Assembly (NCBI GenBank): GCA_013374015.1
Contig: BLLL01000007.1
Span: 1 to 64,000, forward strand
Direction: 5' to 3'
DNA from: Candidatus Desulfovibrio kirbyi
GTDB lineage: Bacteria > Desulfobacterota > Desulfovibrionia > Desulfovibrionales > Desulfovibrionaceae
DNA: 64,000 bases
The position numbers and the translations under genes are program-made. Below the pieces are notes generated by a model. The model was given only the letters and a program-made list of their open reading frames with translations. It did no database searches and had not been told where the DNA came from. Below, in pieces: positions 1-8,687 of the stretch (within the stretch, counting starts at the first letter, position 1; each line of letters starts with the position of its first letter).

Positions 1-766
1 CGATTTCCTTGTACAGATGGTCATTCCAACTCTGCATACTCCGCACATAATCATATTTGGGAGTCAAAACGATTGACGAGAATCCGGATTGCTCCAATAT
101 GCTTTTCGTTGCATCTACCAGTATTGCGCCGGCCACGCACCCCACCAAAGCGTCAACCATGTTGCGGACATTATCTGGCAACGGCTTTAAGAGCGCCAAA
201 TCAGACACAACCGCCTTGCCTCCGGGCTTCAGCACCCGGAATATTTCGCGCCAGACTTGCGGCTTATCAGGTGAAAGGTTGATGACGCAGTTGGAAAGCA
301 CGACATCCACGCTATTGTCGGCAATCGGCAGATGTTCAATCTCTCCAAGACGAAACTCCACGTTGTCCAGTCCGCTACGCCCACGATATTGACCTATATT
401 TTTACGGGATTTGGTCAGCATTTCCGGCGTCATATCCACGCCGATGACTCTGCCGGCGGATTTCACCTTCTCACCCGCCTGAAAAACATCAAAGCCGCCG
501 CCGCTGCCTAGATCCAGGACGACTTGGCCTTCTTGCAACGCGGCGATGGCGACAGGATTACCGCAGGAAAGTCCCATATTGGCGCCGTCCGGCAATTTTG
601 CCAGGCTATCGGCATCGTAGCCCACTGCCAAAGCCACACGTTCAGTGTCGGTCTGTCCGCAGCAGCCACCACCGCATCCGCAAGAACGGCCATATTTGGC
701 TATGGCCGAGTATCCGGCCCTCACCGTTTCCCTGATCGCATCCGGGGATATGTTCGCAGCAGACAT
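1..766 (-). CDS. arsM: Arsenite S-adenosylmethionine methyltransferase, C-terminus cut by window edge
   Basis: Methylates arsenite using S-adenosylmethionine in the cytoplasm. About 255 N-terminal residues are visible; the end lies beyond base 1. I read the minus strand directly. The N-terminus is rich in cysteine (CGCGGGCC, residues 30-36). The SAM-binding motif VLDLGSGGGFD lies at residues 83-93. Three cysteines sit where the family keeps its arsenic ligands: Cys68 in GLSCGNP, Cys160 in LSNCVINLSPDK and Cys210 in VGCVAG. The ATG at 766 has an AGGAG ribosome binding site (CTCCT on the plus strand at 773-777). It starts 3 nt after the arsR stop, so the two genes form an operon induced by arsenic. 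The family call is firm; activity is inferred from the conserved cysteines. Confidence 0.93.
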   Translation of the reverse strand, partial: MSAANISPDAIRETVRAGYSAIAKYGRSCGCGGGCCGQTDTERVALAVGYDADSLAKLPDGANMGLSCGNPVAIAALQEGQVVLDLGSGGGFDVFQAGEKVKSAGRVIGVDMTPEMLTKSRKNIGQYRGRSGLDNVEFRLGEIEHLPIADNSVDVVLSNCVINLSPDKPQVWREIFRVLKPGGKAVVSDLALLKPLPDNVRNMVDALVGCVAGAILVDATKSILEQSGFSSIVLTPKYDYVRSMQSWNDHLYKEI

Positions 767-769
767 GAC

Positions 770-1138
770 TCACTCCTGTCCCGTTTTGCGGCTTGTCGGC
801 AAAAATATCGGATCAATGCCGCTTGCGTTACGCAATGCGTTGCATTGCTCCGGATGGCCGGAACAGCACTCCGAAGTCAGATAGGCTATTGTTTTCAGCA
901 TCAACGGGATATTTGCCCTATAACGGATGTTGCGCCCTTGCCGTTCCATAGCTGCCAAGCCGCTGTGGATAAGATTTTTTAGATGAAAAGAGAGGTTTGT
1001 TTTGGAAATATCCGTCAAACGGGCGATTTCCCCGGCAACCAAGCCATCCGGCGCATACTTGACTAGCAGACGGAAAATGATGAGGCGCGCCTCCGAAGAG
1101 AGAACCTCGAAAATTACAGCCGTATTTTTCGTATCCAT
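770..1138 (-). CDS. arsR: ArsR/SmtB family arsenic-responsive repressor
   Basis: Winged-helix repressor that should release the arsRM promoter when As(III) binds. The chosen product is 122 residues starting MDTKNTAVIFEVLSSEAR, the usual ArsR length. The reading frame is open further upstream to 1384, but that extension does not look like the family. A second in-frame ATG at 1156 is possible, and neither start has a good ribosome binding site. The helix-turn-helix is around residues 35-65 (GEIARLTDISKTNLSFHLKNL). The cysteine cluster SECCSGHPEQC near the C-terminus resembles the C-terminal cysteine patch of some ArsR proteins and is the probable metalloid sensor. It is directly upstream of arsM on the same strand. 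Confidence 0.88.
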   Translation of the reverse strand: MDTKNTAVIFEVLSSEARLIIFRLLVKYAPDGLVAGEIARLTDISKTNLSFHLKNLIHSGLAAMERQGRNIRYRANIPLMLKTIAYLTSECCSGHPEQCNALRNASGIDPIFLPTSRKTGQE

Positions 1139-1161
1139 TGGATGAATATTCAACATTTTTT

Positions 1162-1191
1162 GAACAATGTCAAGGTGTAGCTTCAATGTTC
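1162..1191. promoter_or_regulatory. Imperfect inverted repeat upstream of arsR, candidate operator
   Basis: The arms GAACAATG (1162-1169) and CAATGTTC (1184-1191) are complementary at 7 of 8 positions and lie 24-53 bases upstream of the chosen arsR start. A minus-strand TTGACA lies between them. An ArsR dimer binding an inverted repeat over its own promoter is the family norm, but assigning this repeat is inference. The remaining 1192-1402 stretch shows no convincing gene. Confidence 0.4.
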
Positions 1192-1402
1192 GAGATGTGA
1201 AAGCATAGAATTGTTTAACACTGATTAACAGCCCATTATGAGAATGGGAGAAACGGGCAGGGTTCGTTTTGGGGTACGGGCCTGACGGTACTGTTTGGCG
1301 TGGGGCGACGAGCTTGGGAAAACGGAAAGAGAAAAGAGCAAGGCCGCAAATCCTTGCGGCGCAGCAGCTTCCACAAAGCGGCATTTCAAATGCCTGTTAA
1401 GC

Positions 1403-1430
1403 AAAAAAGCCCATATTGCTATGGGCTTTT
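1403..1430 (-). terminator. Rho-independent terminator after tRNA-Asn
   Basis: On the minus strand a GCCCAT/ATGGGC stem with a short loop is followed by six T residues. It lies a few bases past the 3' end of tRNA-Asn and fits as its terminator. Confidence 0.7.
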
Positions 1431-1436
1431 GAAATC

Positions 1437-1512
1437 TGGCTCCCCGAGACGGACTTGAACCGCCAACCTAGTGATTAACAGTCACCCGCTCTGCCAATTG
1501 AGCCATCGGGGA
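1437..1512 (-). tRNA. tRNA-Asn (GTT anticodon)
   Basis: A 76-nt tRNA including an encoded CCA. The acceptor stem TCCCCGA pairs with TCGGGGA, with G as the discriminator base. The D arm is GCTCAATTGGCAGAGC. The anticodon loop CTGTTAA reads GTT. The T arm contains GGTTCAAGTCC. It is isolated between the arsRM pair and queH and followed by its own terminator. Confidence 0.96.
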
Positions 1513-1578
1513 ATAGTGTAACAGAATTTTTTTACGGAAAAAAAGCAGACAGGTCAAGAAAAAATGAGGACGGTTGTA

Positions 1579-2196
1579 TCAGACGCACAGTCGCGACAGG
1601 CGGCGGCTGTAGCGTTTTGCTTCGCTATAAATGCAGCCGCAGTAGGGCTGACGGTACAGCTCCAGAGTTTTTGACCTGTCAATGCCCTCCTGCCAGTCTT
1701 TCCTGAAATCACGGTACACAAAAACCGGATTTTGAGAATATTCTTCGCCCATGCCCTCTCCTGTTGCGGCGACAGCCTCGTGCGGCTGCATACACGAATA
1801 CAGAAGCGATGTGGAAACATATGCAAAGCCCGTTTGTCGCGCCCGGGAAAACGTGGCCGCAAGGCGGCTTTCACAGCAGTAAACACAGCGCGCCGACGCT
1901 GTATCGCGGTCAGCCGCGCCGCGCAGCCAGGCAGTGATGTCCCATGCACTGTCCCCGTACTCTATGTCAACGCCAAGGCGTTCGGCGCAAAGGGCCGCCG
2001 CCTCACGGCGGCGCAAATATTCCGTCAGCGGGTGAATATTGGGGTTCATAAACCAATGCGTTACCGAAAACCCCTCATCCTGAAGGCGCACTGTAGGCAT
2101 AATGGCGCAAGGTCCGCAACAGACGTGCAGCAAAAGGAATTTTTTGCCTGGCGCGTTTGCGGCCCTGCTCAGGGACGCACCGTTATTTCCAGGCAT
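1579..2196 (-). CDS. queH: Epoxyqueuosine reductase QueH
   Basis: Catalyses the last step of queuosine synthesis, reducing epoxyqueuosine in tRNA without the cobalamin needed by QueG. The protein has 205 residues. Conserved cysteines appear as HVCCGPCA near residue 25, CVYCC near residue 103 and YCGC near residue 184. These are the family's iron-sulfur and metal ligands. The first 28 bases overlap the 3' end of rng, so translation is probably coupled to the ribonuclease gene. A start inside rng is needed to give the full N-terminal extension; a shorter start near the LLLHVCCGPC region cannot be excluded. Confidence 0.9.
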   Translation of the reverse strand: MPGNNGASLSRAANAPGKKFLLLHVCCGPCAIMPTVRLQDEGFSVTHWFMNPNIHPLTEYLRRREAAALCAERLGVDIEYGDSAWDITAWLRGAADRDTASARCVYCCESRLAATFSRARQTGFAYVSTSLLYSCMQPHEAVAATGEGMGEEYSQNPVFVYRDFRKDWQEGIDRSKTLELYRQPYCGCIYSEAKRYSRRLSRLCV

Positions 2197-3902
2197 TTTT
2201 CGTAGTCCTGCTCTATTTCACGTATAGCGTTACGTTTGTGATTGAGCAGATACATGGCCAGCTCCGGCGTGGTTTGAAACTGACACGTCTCTCCGTTTTC
2301 AGCGCGCAACGCGCAGCGCATATCCCGCAGCGCATGAAGCGCCTGCCATTCCAGATTGCGACGCTGCCCTGTACCGCCGCAAAACGGGCACGGCTCCATG
2401 GTAATGGCAAGCGCGGAGGATCCTGTACGTTGGCGCACAAGTTCAAGCAGGCCAAAGGCGCTCATGCTCCCCACATCATGGCGGGCGCGGTCATTTTTCA
2501 TGGCGTTACGGAGCGTTTTTTCCACCTCCTGAGTGTGCTTCTGCTCACGCATCTCAATGAAATCAATAACTACCTGACCACCGACATCACGCAGCTTGAG
2601 ATGTTCGGCTATGGTTTTGGCGGCTTCCATATTGGTTTTATAAGCCATTGCTTCAAAATTGTCCTTGCCGGAAATTTTACCGGAATTGATATCAATGGAC
2701 ATGAGGGCCTCTGTCTGATCAAATACCAAGCGCCCGCCGGAAGGCAGAGGCACCTCACGGGAATATATCTGGTCCAATTGACGTTGCAGCTTAAAACGCT
2801 CCCACAAGGACTGACGCGTGTCCAGATGCATGCGCACAAGATCCTTTCTGCGCGGAAAAAGCAGACTCACCATAGCGCGTACGCTCTGGGCGGTTTCTTC
2901 ATTGTCCAGCCAGATTTCACTCATATCTTCCGTGAGGTAATCACGCACGGCGCGCTCTGAAAGACCCGGTTCCTGATACACCAGCGCGGGCGTGCTGACC
3001 TCCGTTACTTTTTTACAAATATCACGCCAGAGACGCTTCAGATATTGCAGATCATTTTTCAGGGTTGTCTTTGTCGTGCCGGCACTCACAGTGCGCACAA
3101 TAACCCCCACGCCCTGCCCCGGATCAATGCCGTCCATCAGTTCTCTCAGGCGGGCGCGTTCCCCATCGTCTTCCACTTTGCGCGAAATGCCGATCTGTTC
3201 CTGCCCGGGCGTAAGCACCAAAAAACGCCCGGCCAATGAAAGCCAAGTGGTCAAAAAAGCGCCCTTTGTGCCGGCAGGCTCCTTGACAACCTGCACAAGC
3301 ACCTCCTGCCCGGCCCGGATTACCTTCTGAAGCGGAGGAAACTTGCTGCCCTTTGTCGCCTCATGATGACTCTGCCAGTATTCGGGGTATATCTTGTCAA
3401 TCTGCAAAAACCCGTTTTTACCCTCGCCATAATTCACAAAGGCCGCCTGCAAATTGGTGTCGATATTGTGCACAACGCCCTTATATATATTGCCCTTGAT
3501 TTTGCGCTGGTGCAGCATGTCAAGATAATATTCCAAAACATTGTTTTCCTCTGTCAGGGCCACTTCCACTTGCTCTCCGGACAGCACGCTGATAAACATG
3601 CGCCGCTTTCCGGCGATTTCGGCTTTGCCCTGAGTTCCAGGCAGGGCGCGGCTGCCGTGCCGTTTGTGCCGGGATTTTGCGCTGTCGTCCGCGCCTTGGG
3701 GCGGCCTTGCCTCCGGCAAGATGTTCTGTGCGTTCGGCCCCGGACCAACGCCGGCTACTCCGTTTGCCGAAACATCTGCCAAAGCGTCTGATTGTGCAAT
3801 GGCCTGGACGGCTTGTGAGGATGTCTTTCTGGAGCGGGAAGTTGATTTATGGCGTGATTGAGCTTTTTGACCTGCATCGGCTTTTGAATCTTCAGATATC
3901 AT
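2169..3902 (-). CDS. rng: Ribonuclease E/G family endoribonuclease
   Basis: Endoribonuclease of rRNA maturation and mRNA decay. The product is 577 residues from the ATG at 3902, which has AAGG about 8 bases upstream. The frame is open about 25 codons further, but that part has no such site. A charged, low-complexity N-terminal extension of about 100 residues precedes MFISVLSGEQVEVALTEE. An S1 domain follows (NIYKGVVHNIDTNLQAAFVNYG). The catalytic core contains DQTEALMSIDINSG and the RDVGGQVVIDFIEM motif. A zinc-link-type CPFCGGTG is near the C-terminus. The length and lack of a long C-terminal scaffold fit an RNase G-like enzyme, so the symbol rng is preferred over rne. Confidence 0.92.
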   Translation of the reverse strand: MISEDSKADAGQKAQSRHKSTSRSRKTSSQAVQAIAQSDALADVSANGVAGVGPGPNAQNILPEARPPQGADDSAKSRHKRHGSRALPGTQGKAEIAGKRRMFISVLSGEQVEVALTEENNVLEYYLDMLHQRKIKGNIYKGVVHNIDTNLQAAFVNYGEGKNGFLQIDKIYPEYWQSHHEATKGSKFPPLQKVIRAGQEVLVQVVKEPAGTKGAFLTTWLSLAGRFLVLTPGQEQIGISRKVEDDGERARLRELMDGIDPGQGVGVIVRTVSAGTTKTTLKNDLQYLKRLWRDICKKVTEVSTPALVYQEPGLSERAVRDYLTEDMSEIWLDNEETAQSVRAMVSLLFPRRKDLVRMHLDTRQSLWERFKLQRQLDQIYSREVPLPSGGRLVFDQTEALMSIDINSGKISGKDNFEAMAYKTNMEAAKTIAEHLKLRDVGGQVVIDFIEMREQKHTQEVEKTLRNAMKNDRARHDVGSMSAFGLLELVRQRTGSSALAITMEPCPFCGGTGQRRNLEWQALHALRDMRCALRAENGETCQFQTTPELAMYLLNHKRNAIREIEQDYEKCLEITVRP

Positions 3903-4011
3903 GTATGTCCTTATCAATGCCCAAGGGGCATCACAAAAAATTTCTGGTAACTGTACGTTTTTTGTCAAAAGATGCAAGACGAATTTTTAGCCTCAGCATT
4001 GGCCGCATTTT

Positions 4012-4875
4012 TCACACCCCGCCTTTTTGACCACCGGTACAGCGCTCGTGGCCGGCCAGATCACAGCTTGTGGCTATTTCCTGAAAAACCCGCAATTCCT
4101 TCAGAGCGTTTCGCACGGCAGCCCCCTGTTCCGCACCGTGTTCCAGCAGCAGGAGGCCGCCGGCTCTGAGGCAGCGCGCCGCCAGCCTGCAAACATCGTA
4201 CAGGCGGGCGAGGCCGTTGTCCGGCGAAAAGAGCGCCGTATGCGGCTCAAAGCGCAGCACTTCGTCCATCACAAACGCGTTGTCGTCTTCCCGGATATAG
4301 GGAGGATTGCTCACAAGCAGATCACAGGCGTTTGCCGCAAGAGGCGCCGCGCGCATGTCCGCAAGGGCGCATTGGACATTGGAAGTGTGGAGCAGCGCGC
4401 GCGCATTGTCTTTGGCAACGGTAAGCGCCGTAGTACTGTTGTCCAGAAGCATTCCCTTCCAGCGCGGCCTCTCCAATGCGAGCGTTATGCCGATGCAGCC
4501 GCAGCCTGTGCCGATGTCGGCAAAAAACACCGGTCGGGATCCGGGAAACGCGGCAAGCGCTTTTTCCACAAGCAGTTCGGTTTCCGGGCGGGGAATAAGC
4601 GTGTGCGGATTTACAGAGAATTCTCTGCCGAAAAATTCACGGCGTCCGAAAATGTAGGCCATCGGCTCGCCGGACAGCCGTCGCGCCGTGAGCGCGGCAA
4701 GTGCAGCGGCTTGGGGCGACGTCAATTTCCGGGCAGGGTTGAGCAGACAGCCCAGACGATCCAGTCCAAGCACGTGGCTCGCCAGCAGGCGCGCGCACAG
4801 CGCGGGGCTGTCAACGCCGGCCAGGGCCAGACGGTGCGCGGCGTATTTCAGATAGTGCTGAAGCTGTAATGGCAT
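4012..4875 (-). CDS. prmC: Release factor glutamine methyltransferase PrmC
   Basis: Methylates the glutamine of the GGQ motif in release factors RF1 and RF2, with S-adenosylmethionine as donor. The protein has 287 residues, the usual length. The N-terminal helical domain carries the family signature around residues 70-100 (RRLSGEPMAYIFGRREFFG). ADIGTGCGCIGITLA is the SAM site near residue 120. The catalytic motif SNPPYIRED is near residue 190. In many bacteria prmC sits next to prfA; here it lies between rng and murJ on the same strand. Confidence 0.94.
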   Translation of the reverse strand: MPLQLQHYLKYAAHRLALAGVDSPALCARLLASHVLGLDRLGCLLNPARKLTSPQAAALAALTARRLSGEPMAYIFGRREFFGREFSVNPHTLIPRPETELLVEKALAAFPGSRPVFFADIGTGCGCIGITLALERPRWKGMLLDNSTTALTVAKDNARALLHTSNVQCALADMRAAPLAANACDLLVSNPPYIREDDNAFVMDEVLRFEPHTALFSPDNGLARLYDVCRLAARCLRAGGLLLLEHGAEQGAAVRNALKELRVFQEIATSCDLAGHERCTGGQKGGV

Positions 4876-4955
4876 GTGGCTTTTTGATCATCTTTTTCAT
4901 AACTTGTCAAAAACGCATCTGAAACTTCCCAGAAAGTGTCATCCTTCCCGGCTTC

Positions 4956-6536
4956 CTACAGTTCAGATTTTTTGCGTTTCAGAAAATACTGTAAGACGGT
5001 TTGCGTCATGGACGGCGCAAAGATGTGGGCAAGCGGCAAAAATGTGAGGGCAAAGGCACAACCTCCCAAGGCCAGCGCGATACACGCCGCGAGCAGGGGA
5101 TGGTACGACAGCGTCTCCAGGCAGTATTCGGAAATCCAAAAGGACAGCCCCGCCCCCGGCAGGGCGCAGGCCAAGGTGCGGACGCAAAATGTCGGCAACC
5201 CGGCAAACACGGTGTTTCCATGGTGTTTTATCCAGATTTGCGCCAGCCAGAGCACATACGCGCTGACCCCCGCCGCGGAAACAGCGGCAATGGCCCACGC
5301 TCCTGTCGGTACTGCCCAGTAGTAATAGCAGGGCAGGCACAACAGCGTTGTAACCGATCCTGTGAGAGCGGGGGTGATCGTGTCGCCGTGGGCGTAAAAG
5401 CCACGCGCAAGCAGGGCATACACAATCCACAGCGGTGTGGGCGCAAGCAGAATTTGCGCAAGCTGGGCCGCAGCCTGCGTTTCTTGCTCTCCAAAACGTC
5501 CTCCCTGAAAAATTACACACAAAATGGGCACGGCCTGAAGCGTCATCCAGACGGCGCAGGGGATAATAATGCCCAAGGCCGTATACAGGGCGGCGCGCAA
5601 CGTTTTGTCAAAACCCGCCCTGTCTCCGCTGGTCAGCAAAAGCACAAGAAAGGGATAGGAGGCCGCCGCTGCCGCCTGTCCCACAAGTTTTACCGGCACT
5701 TGGGCAACGCGCCGCGCGTAGGCAAGCAGGCTGACCGTGCCTTCGCCGGCCAGTGAGCCGAACACGCGCAAAAATTGTTCATCCAGCATAATAATGGTTA
5801 TGCCCAGAAGCAGGGGCAGGGAGCGGCACAGGAGTTTGGCGAGCAGCGGATGTGACCAGGCCGGCCGCAAAAACATGGCCTTTGACATGGCTGTGCATAG
5901 CGGGATCAGGAACGTGCCCAGAAATGCCCCAAGCGTCACGCCAATACAGTAGCCTGTCATGCCGTCTATGGGAAAGATCAGCGGCAGCCCCACTCCGCAG
6001 GAAATGATGCCGGCATTGTAGATGATGGGCGCGAGCGCGGAGGGGATGAACTGCCGTCGTATATAGAGCAGGGCGGTCACGCATGCGCCGCAGAGAAAAA
6101 ATATCTGCCCGGGCAGAATAATGCGCATAAAAAAGGCTAGGCGCGCGCATTTTTCCGGCGTGAACCCAGGGGCCACAAGGCGCGCCAAGGGTTCCGCGGC
6201 AAGTATACCCAAAAGAGTGAGCAGACAGGCCGCCGTCAGTATCCAGCAAAAAATACAGGAAAAAAAACGCCAAGCGTCCTGTTCGTCCTCCTGAAAACAA
6301 CGGGAAAGCAGCGGGATAATGGTGATGGACATCAGCCCGCCGGCCAGTAGATAGTTGATGCTGTCCGGCACAATAAAGGCCGCGAAATACATGTCTGTTT
6401 CCGCGCCCGCGCCAAACTGCCAGGAAATGATTTTATCGCGCGCAAGCCCGATGAAGACTGACAGAAAAGAGCAGGCGGACAGCAACAAAGCTGCTGTGCC
6501 TATGCGCTGGCGTTTGCCGAAAAACGTTGGCGCCAC
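4956..6536 (-). CDS. murJ: Lipid II flippase MurJ
   Basis: MOP-superfamily membrane protein that moves lipid II across the inner membrane for peptidoglycan synthesis. It has 526 residues with about 14 hydrophobic segments. The N-terminal signature SVFIGLARDKIISWQFGAGAETDMYFAAF lies at residues 26-54, with the family's conserved arginine and aspartate. Translation appears to begin at a GTG 7 bases after the stop of the upstream Bax-inhibitor gene. No strong ribosome binding site is visible, so coupling is likely. Confidence 0.93.
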   Translation of the reverse strand: MAPTFFGKRQRIGTAALLLSACSFLSVFIGLARDKIISWQFGAGAETDMYFAAFIVPDSINYLLAGGLMSITIIPLLSRCFQEDEQDAWRFFSCIFCWILTAACLLTLLGILAAEPLARLVAPGFTPEKCARLAFFMRIILPGQIFFLCGACVTALLYIRRQFIPSALAPIIYNAGIISCGVGLPLIFPIDGMTGYCIGVTLGAFLGTFLIPLCTAMSKAMFLRPAWSHPLLAKLLCRSLPLLLGITIIMLDEQFLRVFGSLAGEGTVSLLAYARRVAQVPVKLVGQAAAAASYPFLVLLLTSGDRAGFDKTLRAALYTALGIIIPCAVWMTLQAVPILCVIFQGGRFGEQETQAAAQLAQILLAPTPLWIVYALLARGFYAHGDTITPALTGSVTTLLCLPCYYYWAVPTGAWAIAAVSAAGVSAYVLWLAQIWIKHHGNTVFAGLPTFCVRTLACALPGAGLSFWISEYCLETLSYHPLLAACIALALGGCAFALTFLPLAHIFAPSMTQTVLQYFLKRKKSEL

Positions 6537-6543
6537 ACGACGC

Positions 6544-7248
6544 TCAGTCGCGGTTGGTGCCGAATAACCGCAACAGCATCAAAAAGAGGTTGATGAAGTC
6601 AAGATACAGCGTCAAGGCGCCTAGAATGGCGCCGCGCCGTATGGCGGCAGCATCATCCAAGGGCGCGGCCTCGCCGAACCGGCGTAGCTTCTGGGTGTCA
6701 AAAGCCGTCAGTCCGGTAAAGATAAGCACGCCCAGGCAGGAAATGACAAAGTCCATCATGGAGTTTTGCAGGAATATGTTCACGATGGAGGCAATGACAA
6801 TACCGATAAGCCCCATGAACAGAAAGCTGCCGAAGGCCGTCAGGTCACGCTTTGTCACGGTACCGTAAATGGACATGGCAAGGAAGGTGCCTGCTGTGGT
6901 GAAAAAGGCGCTTGAGATGGAGCCGACAGGGTAGACGACAAAGATGGACGACAGCATGGCGCCTGTCAGCGCGGAATAGAGCAGAAACAGGCCTGTGGCC
7001 GTCTGGGGCGAGAGCTTGTGGACAGCGGCGGAAAGCGCGATAACAAGGGCAAACTGCGCGACAACTAGGCAGATCACCAGAAGAGGGTTGGTGAAGATGG
7101 CCTCCATGACAGCCGGCGAGGAGGCCACGGCAAAGGCAATGACGGCTGTGATCCCAAGTCCCAGCGTCATCCACTGGTACACATGGCGCATATAGACTGA
7201 AGCGGCGCTTACGCTGCTTTTTGCGATAGTTTGACTGTTCAGTGACAT
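6544..7248 (-). CDS. Bax inhibitor-1 / YccA family membrane protein
   Basis: The protein has 234 residues with about seven hydrophobic segments, matching the BI-1/YccA/TMBIM family. The N-terminus (SVYMRHVYQWMTLGLGITAVIAFAVA) and the segment LTGAMLSSIFVVYPVGSISSAFF are typical, as is FDTQKLRR near residue 185. Bacterial members include a calcium-leak channel and YccA, which interacts with FtsH. The exact role here is unknown. An AGGAGG ribosome binding site and a good sigma-70 promoter lie upstream. murJ follows after 7 bases. Confidence 0.9.
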   Translation of the reverse strand: MSLNSQTIAKSSVSAASVYMRHVYQWMTLGLGITAVIAFAVASSPAVMEAIFTNPLLVICLVVAQFALVIALSAAVHKLSPQTATGLFLLYSALTGAMLSSIFVVYPVGSISSAFFTTAGTFLAMSIYGTVTKRDLTAFGSFLFMGLIGIVIASIVNIFLQNSMMDFVISCLGVLIFTGLTAFDTQKLRRFGEAAPLDDAAAIRRGAILGALTLYLDFINLFLMLLRLFGTNRD

Positions 7249-7278
7249 AGTTGATCCTCCTAAGGTTCTTTAGTAAAA

Positions 7279-7306
7279 AGTATAAGGGTTTTTATTTTTT
7301 TGGCAA
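7279..7306 (-). promoter_or_regulatory. Sigma-70 promoter of the BI-1/murJ unit
   Basis: Minus strand -35 TTGCCA (plus-strand 7301-7306) and -10 TATACT (7279-7284), 16 bases apart. It lies about 30 bases upstream of the BI-1 start codon, which has an AGGAGG site. Confidence 0.6.
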
Positions 7307-7392
7307 GGGGCGGTTGCGCGTTTTTTGGCATCAGCCAAGGAATGTTTTGAGGGTAGAGAGCAGATCGTCTTTCTGAAAACGCTCCTGCGGGA

Positions 7393-8652
7393 TTACTCGC
7401 CAACAGACAGGTATCTGTCCCTGATTGACGTGTCTTCGGCATCAAGATCAAGCAGAGTATGCAAAAGCACGTCGGCGCCACAAATGCAGTCGTCAATGCT
7501 GGTGTTCTCTTTCGCGCAGTGACTCAGACCGCCTTCACTCGGCACAAAGATCATGGCTGACGGCAGGATATCCTGCACATACTGTGCATCGTGTCCGGCT
7601 CCGCTGTAGAGGTGCCGGTTGGGAAAGCCGAGAGCGTCGGCGTTCTTTTTTACCAGAGCGACGAGTTTTGGGTCAAAGAGTGTGCTCTTGCGCGACCAGG
7701 CTTCTTCAACGCTTATGGCGCAGTTTGCCGTTTGGGCGGGCAGCGCGCGCACGATTTTGACCACTTCTTGCAGAATGGCTGGTTCCTGATGGCGGGCGTC
7801 AAGGGAGAAGCGCACCTCATCGGGTATGATGGTGTGTATGTTGGGGCGGCAGGCAATGTGCCCGAACGTGAAAACCAGATCCGGGTCGATCCGCCCCAGG
7901 CGTTCGTACAGCGTACAGACGCATTGTGAGGCCGCATACAGGGCATCCTTGCGTTCTTGCATCGGCGTTGTGCCGGCATGGTTTGCTTGGCCGTGGGCGG
8001 TGACGGTGTAGTTGCACATGCCCACAACTCCCCGCACAACGCCGATGGTCAGGTTTTCGTTCGCAAGAACCGGTCCCTGCTCGACATGCAGCTCCAGATA
8101 GGCCAGATAGTCTTGCGGGTTCAGGCGATTGTCGGTTTTACCCAGGCAGTCGCCCGCAAGCAATGCCTGACCAAAGCTGACGCCGTCCTCATCCTGCACC
8201 GCCAGCATAGCGTCTTTTGAGAACTTGCCCGTCAGCACGCCCGATGCCATCATGGCAGGGGCAAAGCGCGCGCCTTCCTCATTTGTCCATACCATAACGG
8301 TGACCGGATGGCGTGTTGATATGTTTTCGCGCACCAGCGTTTCCACAACTTCAAGAGCTGTGAGCACACCGAGCGTGCCGTCATAGTTGCCCCCATTGAT
8401 GACAGAATCGATGTGCGAACCCATAGCGATGCGCGGGAGCGTTTCTGTGCCGGTTTTTGTGGCATAGATGTTGCCGATATCATCCGTTTCCACAAACAGT
8501 CCCAATGCGTGGCACCGTTTGGTCAATTCTGTCCGAGCGGCAAGGGCTGCCGGCGAGAGGGAGAGGCGGGTTATGCCGCCGTGTTCCTCCGCGCCGAATT
8601 GGGCAAAACAGTGAATTTTTTCTTGCAGTCTGTCTTTGTTCACTGCCGGCAT
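7393..8652 (-). CDS. M20-family amidohydrolase (N-carbamoyl-L-amino acid hydrolase / allantoate amidohydrolase type)
   Basis: Zinc-dependent hydrolase of 419 residues in the hydantoinase/carbamoylase branch of M20. Metal-site motifs are GSHIDSVINGGNYDGTLGV near residues 78-96 and MVWTNEEGARFAPAM near residues 118-132. HVEQGPVL near residue 190, GAGHDAQYV and the C-terminal GGLSHCAKE also match. The dimerisation domain includes HGQANHAGTTPM. Substrate cannot be decided between N-carbamoyl amino acids, allantoate and ureidoglycolate: no hydantoinase or purine-degradation genes are adjacent. It is on the same strand as its neighbours and lies 145 bp upstream of the BI-1 start. Confidence 0.88.
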   Translation of the reverse strand: MPAVNKDRLQEKIHCFAQFGAEEHGGITRLSLSPAALAARTELTKRCHALGLFVETDDIGNIYATKTGTETLPRIAMGSHIDSVINGGNYDGTLGVLTALEVVETLVRENISTRHPVTVMVWTNEEGARFAPAMMASGVLTGKFSKDAMLAVQDEDGVSFGQALLAGDCLGKTDNRLNPQDYLAYLELHVEQGPVLANENLTIGVVRGVVGMCNYTVTAHGQANHAGTTPMQERKDALYAASQCVCTLYERLGRIDPDLVFTFGHIACRPNIHTIIPDEVRFSLDARHQEPAILQEVVKIVRALPAQTANCAISVEEAWSRKSTLFDPKLVALVKKNADALGFPNRHLYSGAGHDAQYVQDILPSAMIFVPSEGGLSHCAKENTSIDDCICGADVLLHTLLDLDAEDTSIRDRYLSVGE

Positions 8653-8687
8653 GGGCTGCTCCTCAGCACCCAGGGACAGGACATCCC

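Noticed and set aside
2157..2960. 267-codon plus-strand open frame
   Set aside because: Antisense to rng, which has full family motifs. Long shadows of this kind are common in GC-rich genes.
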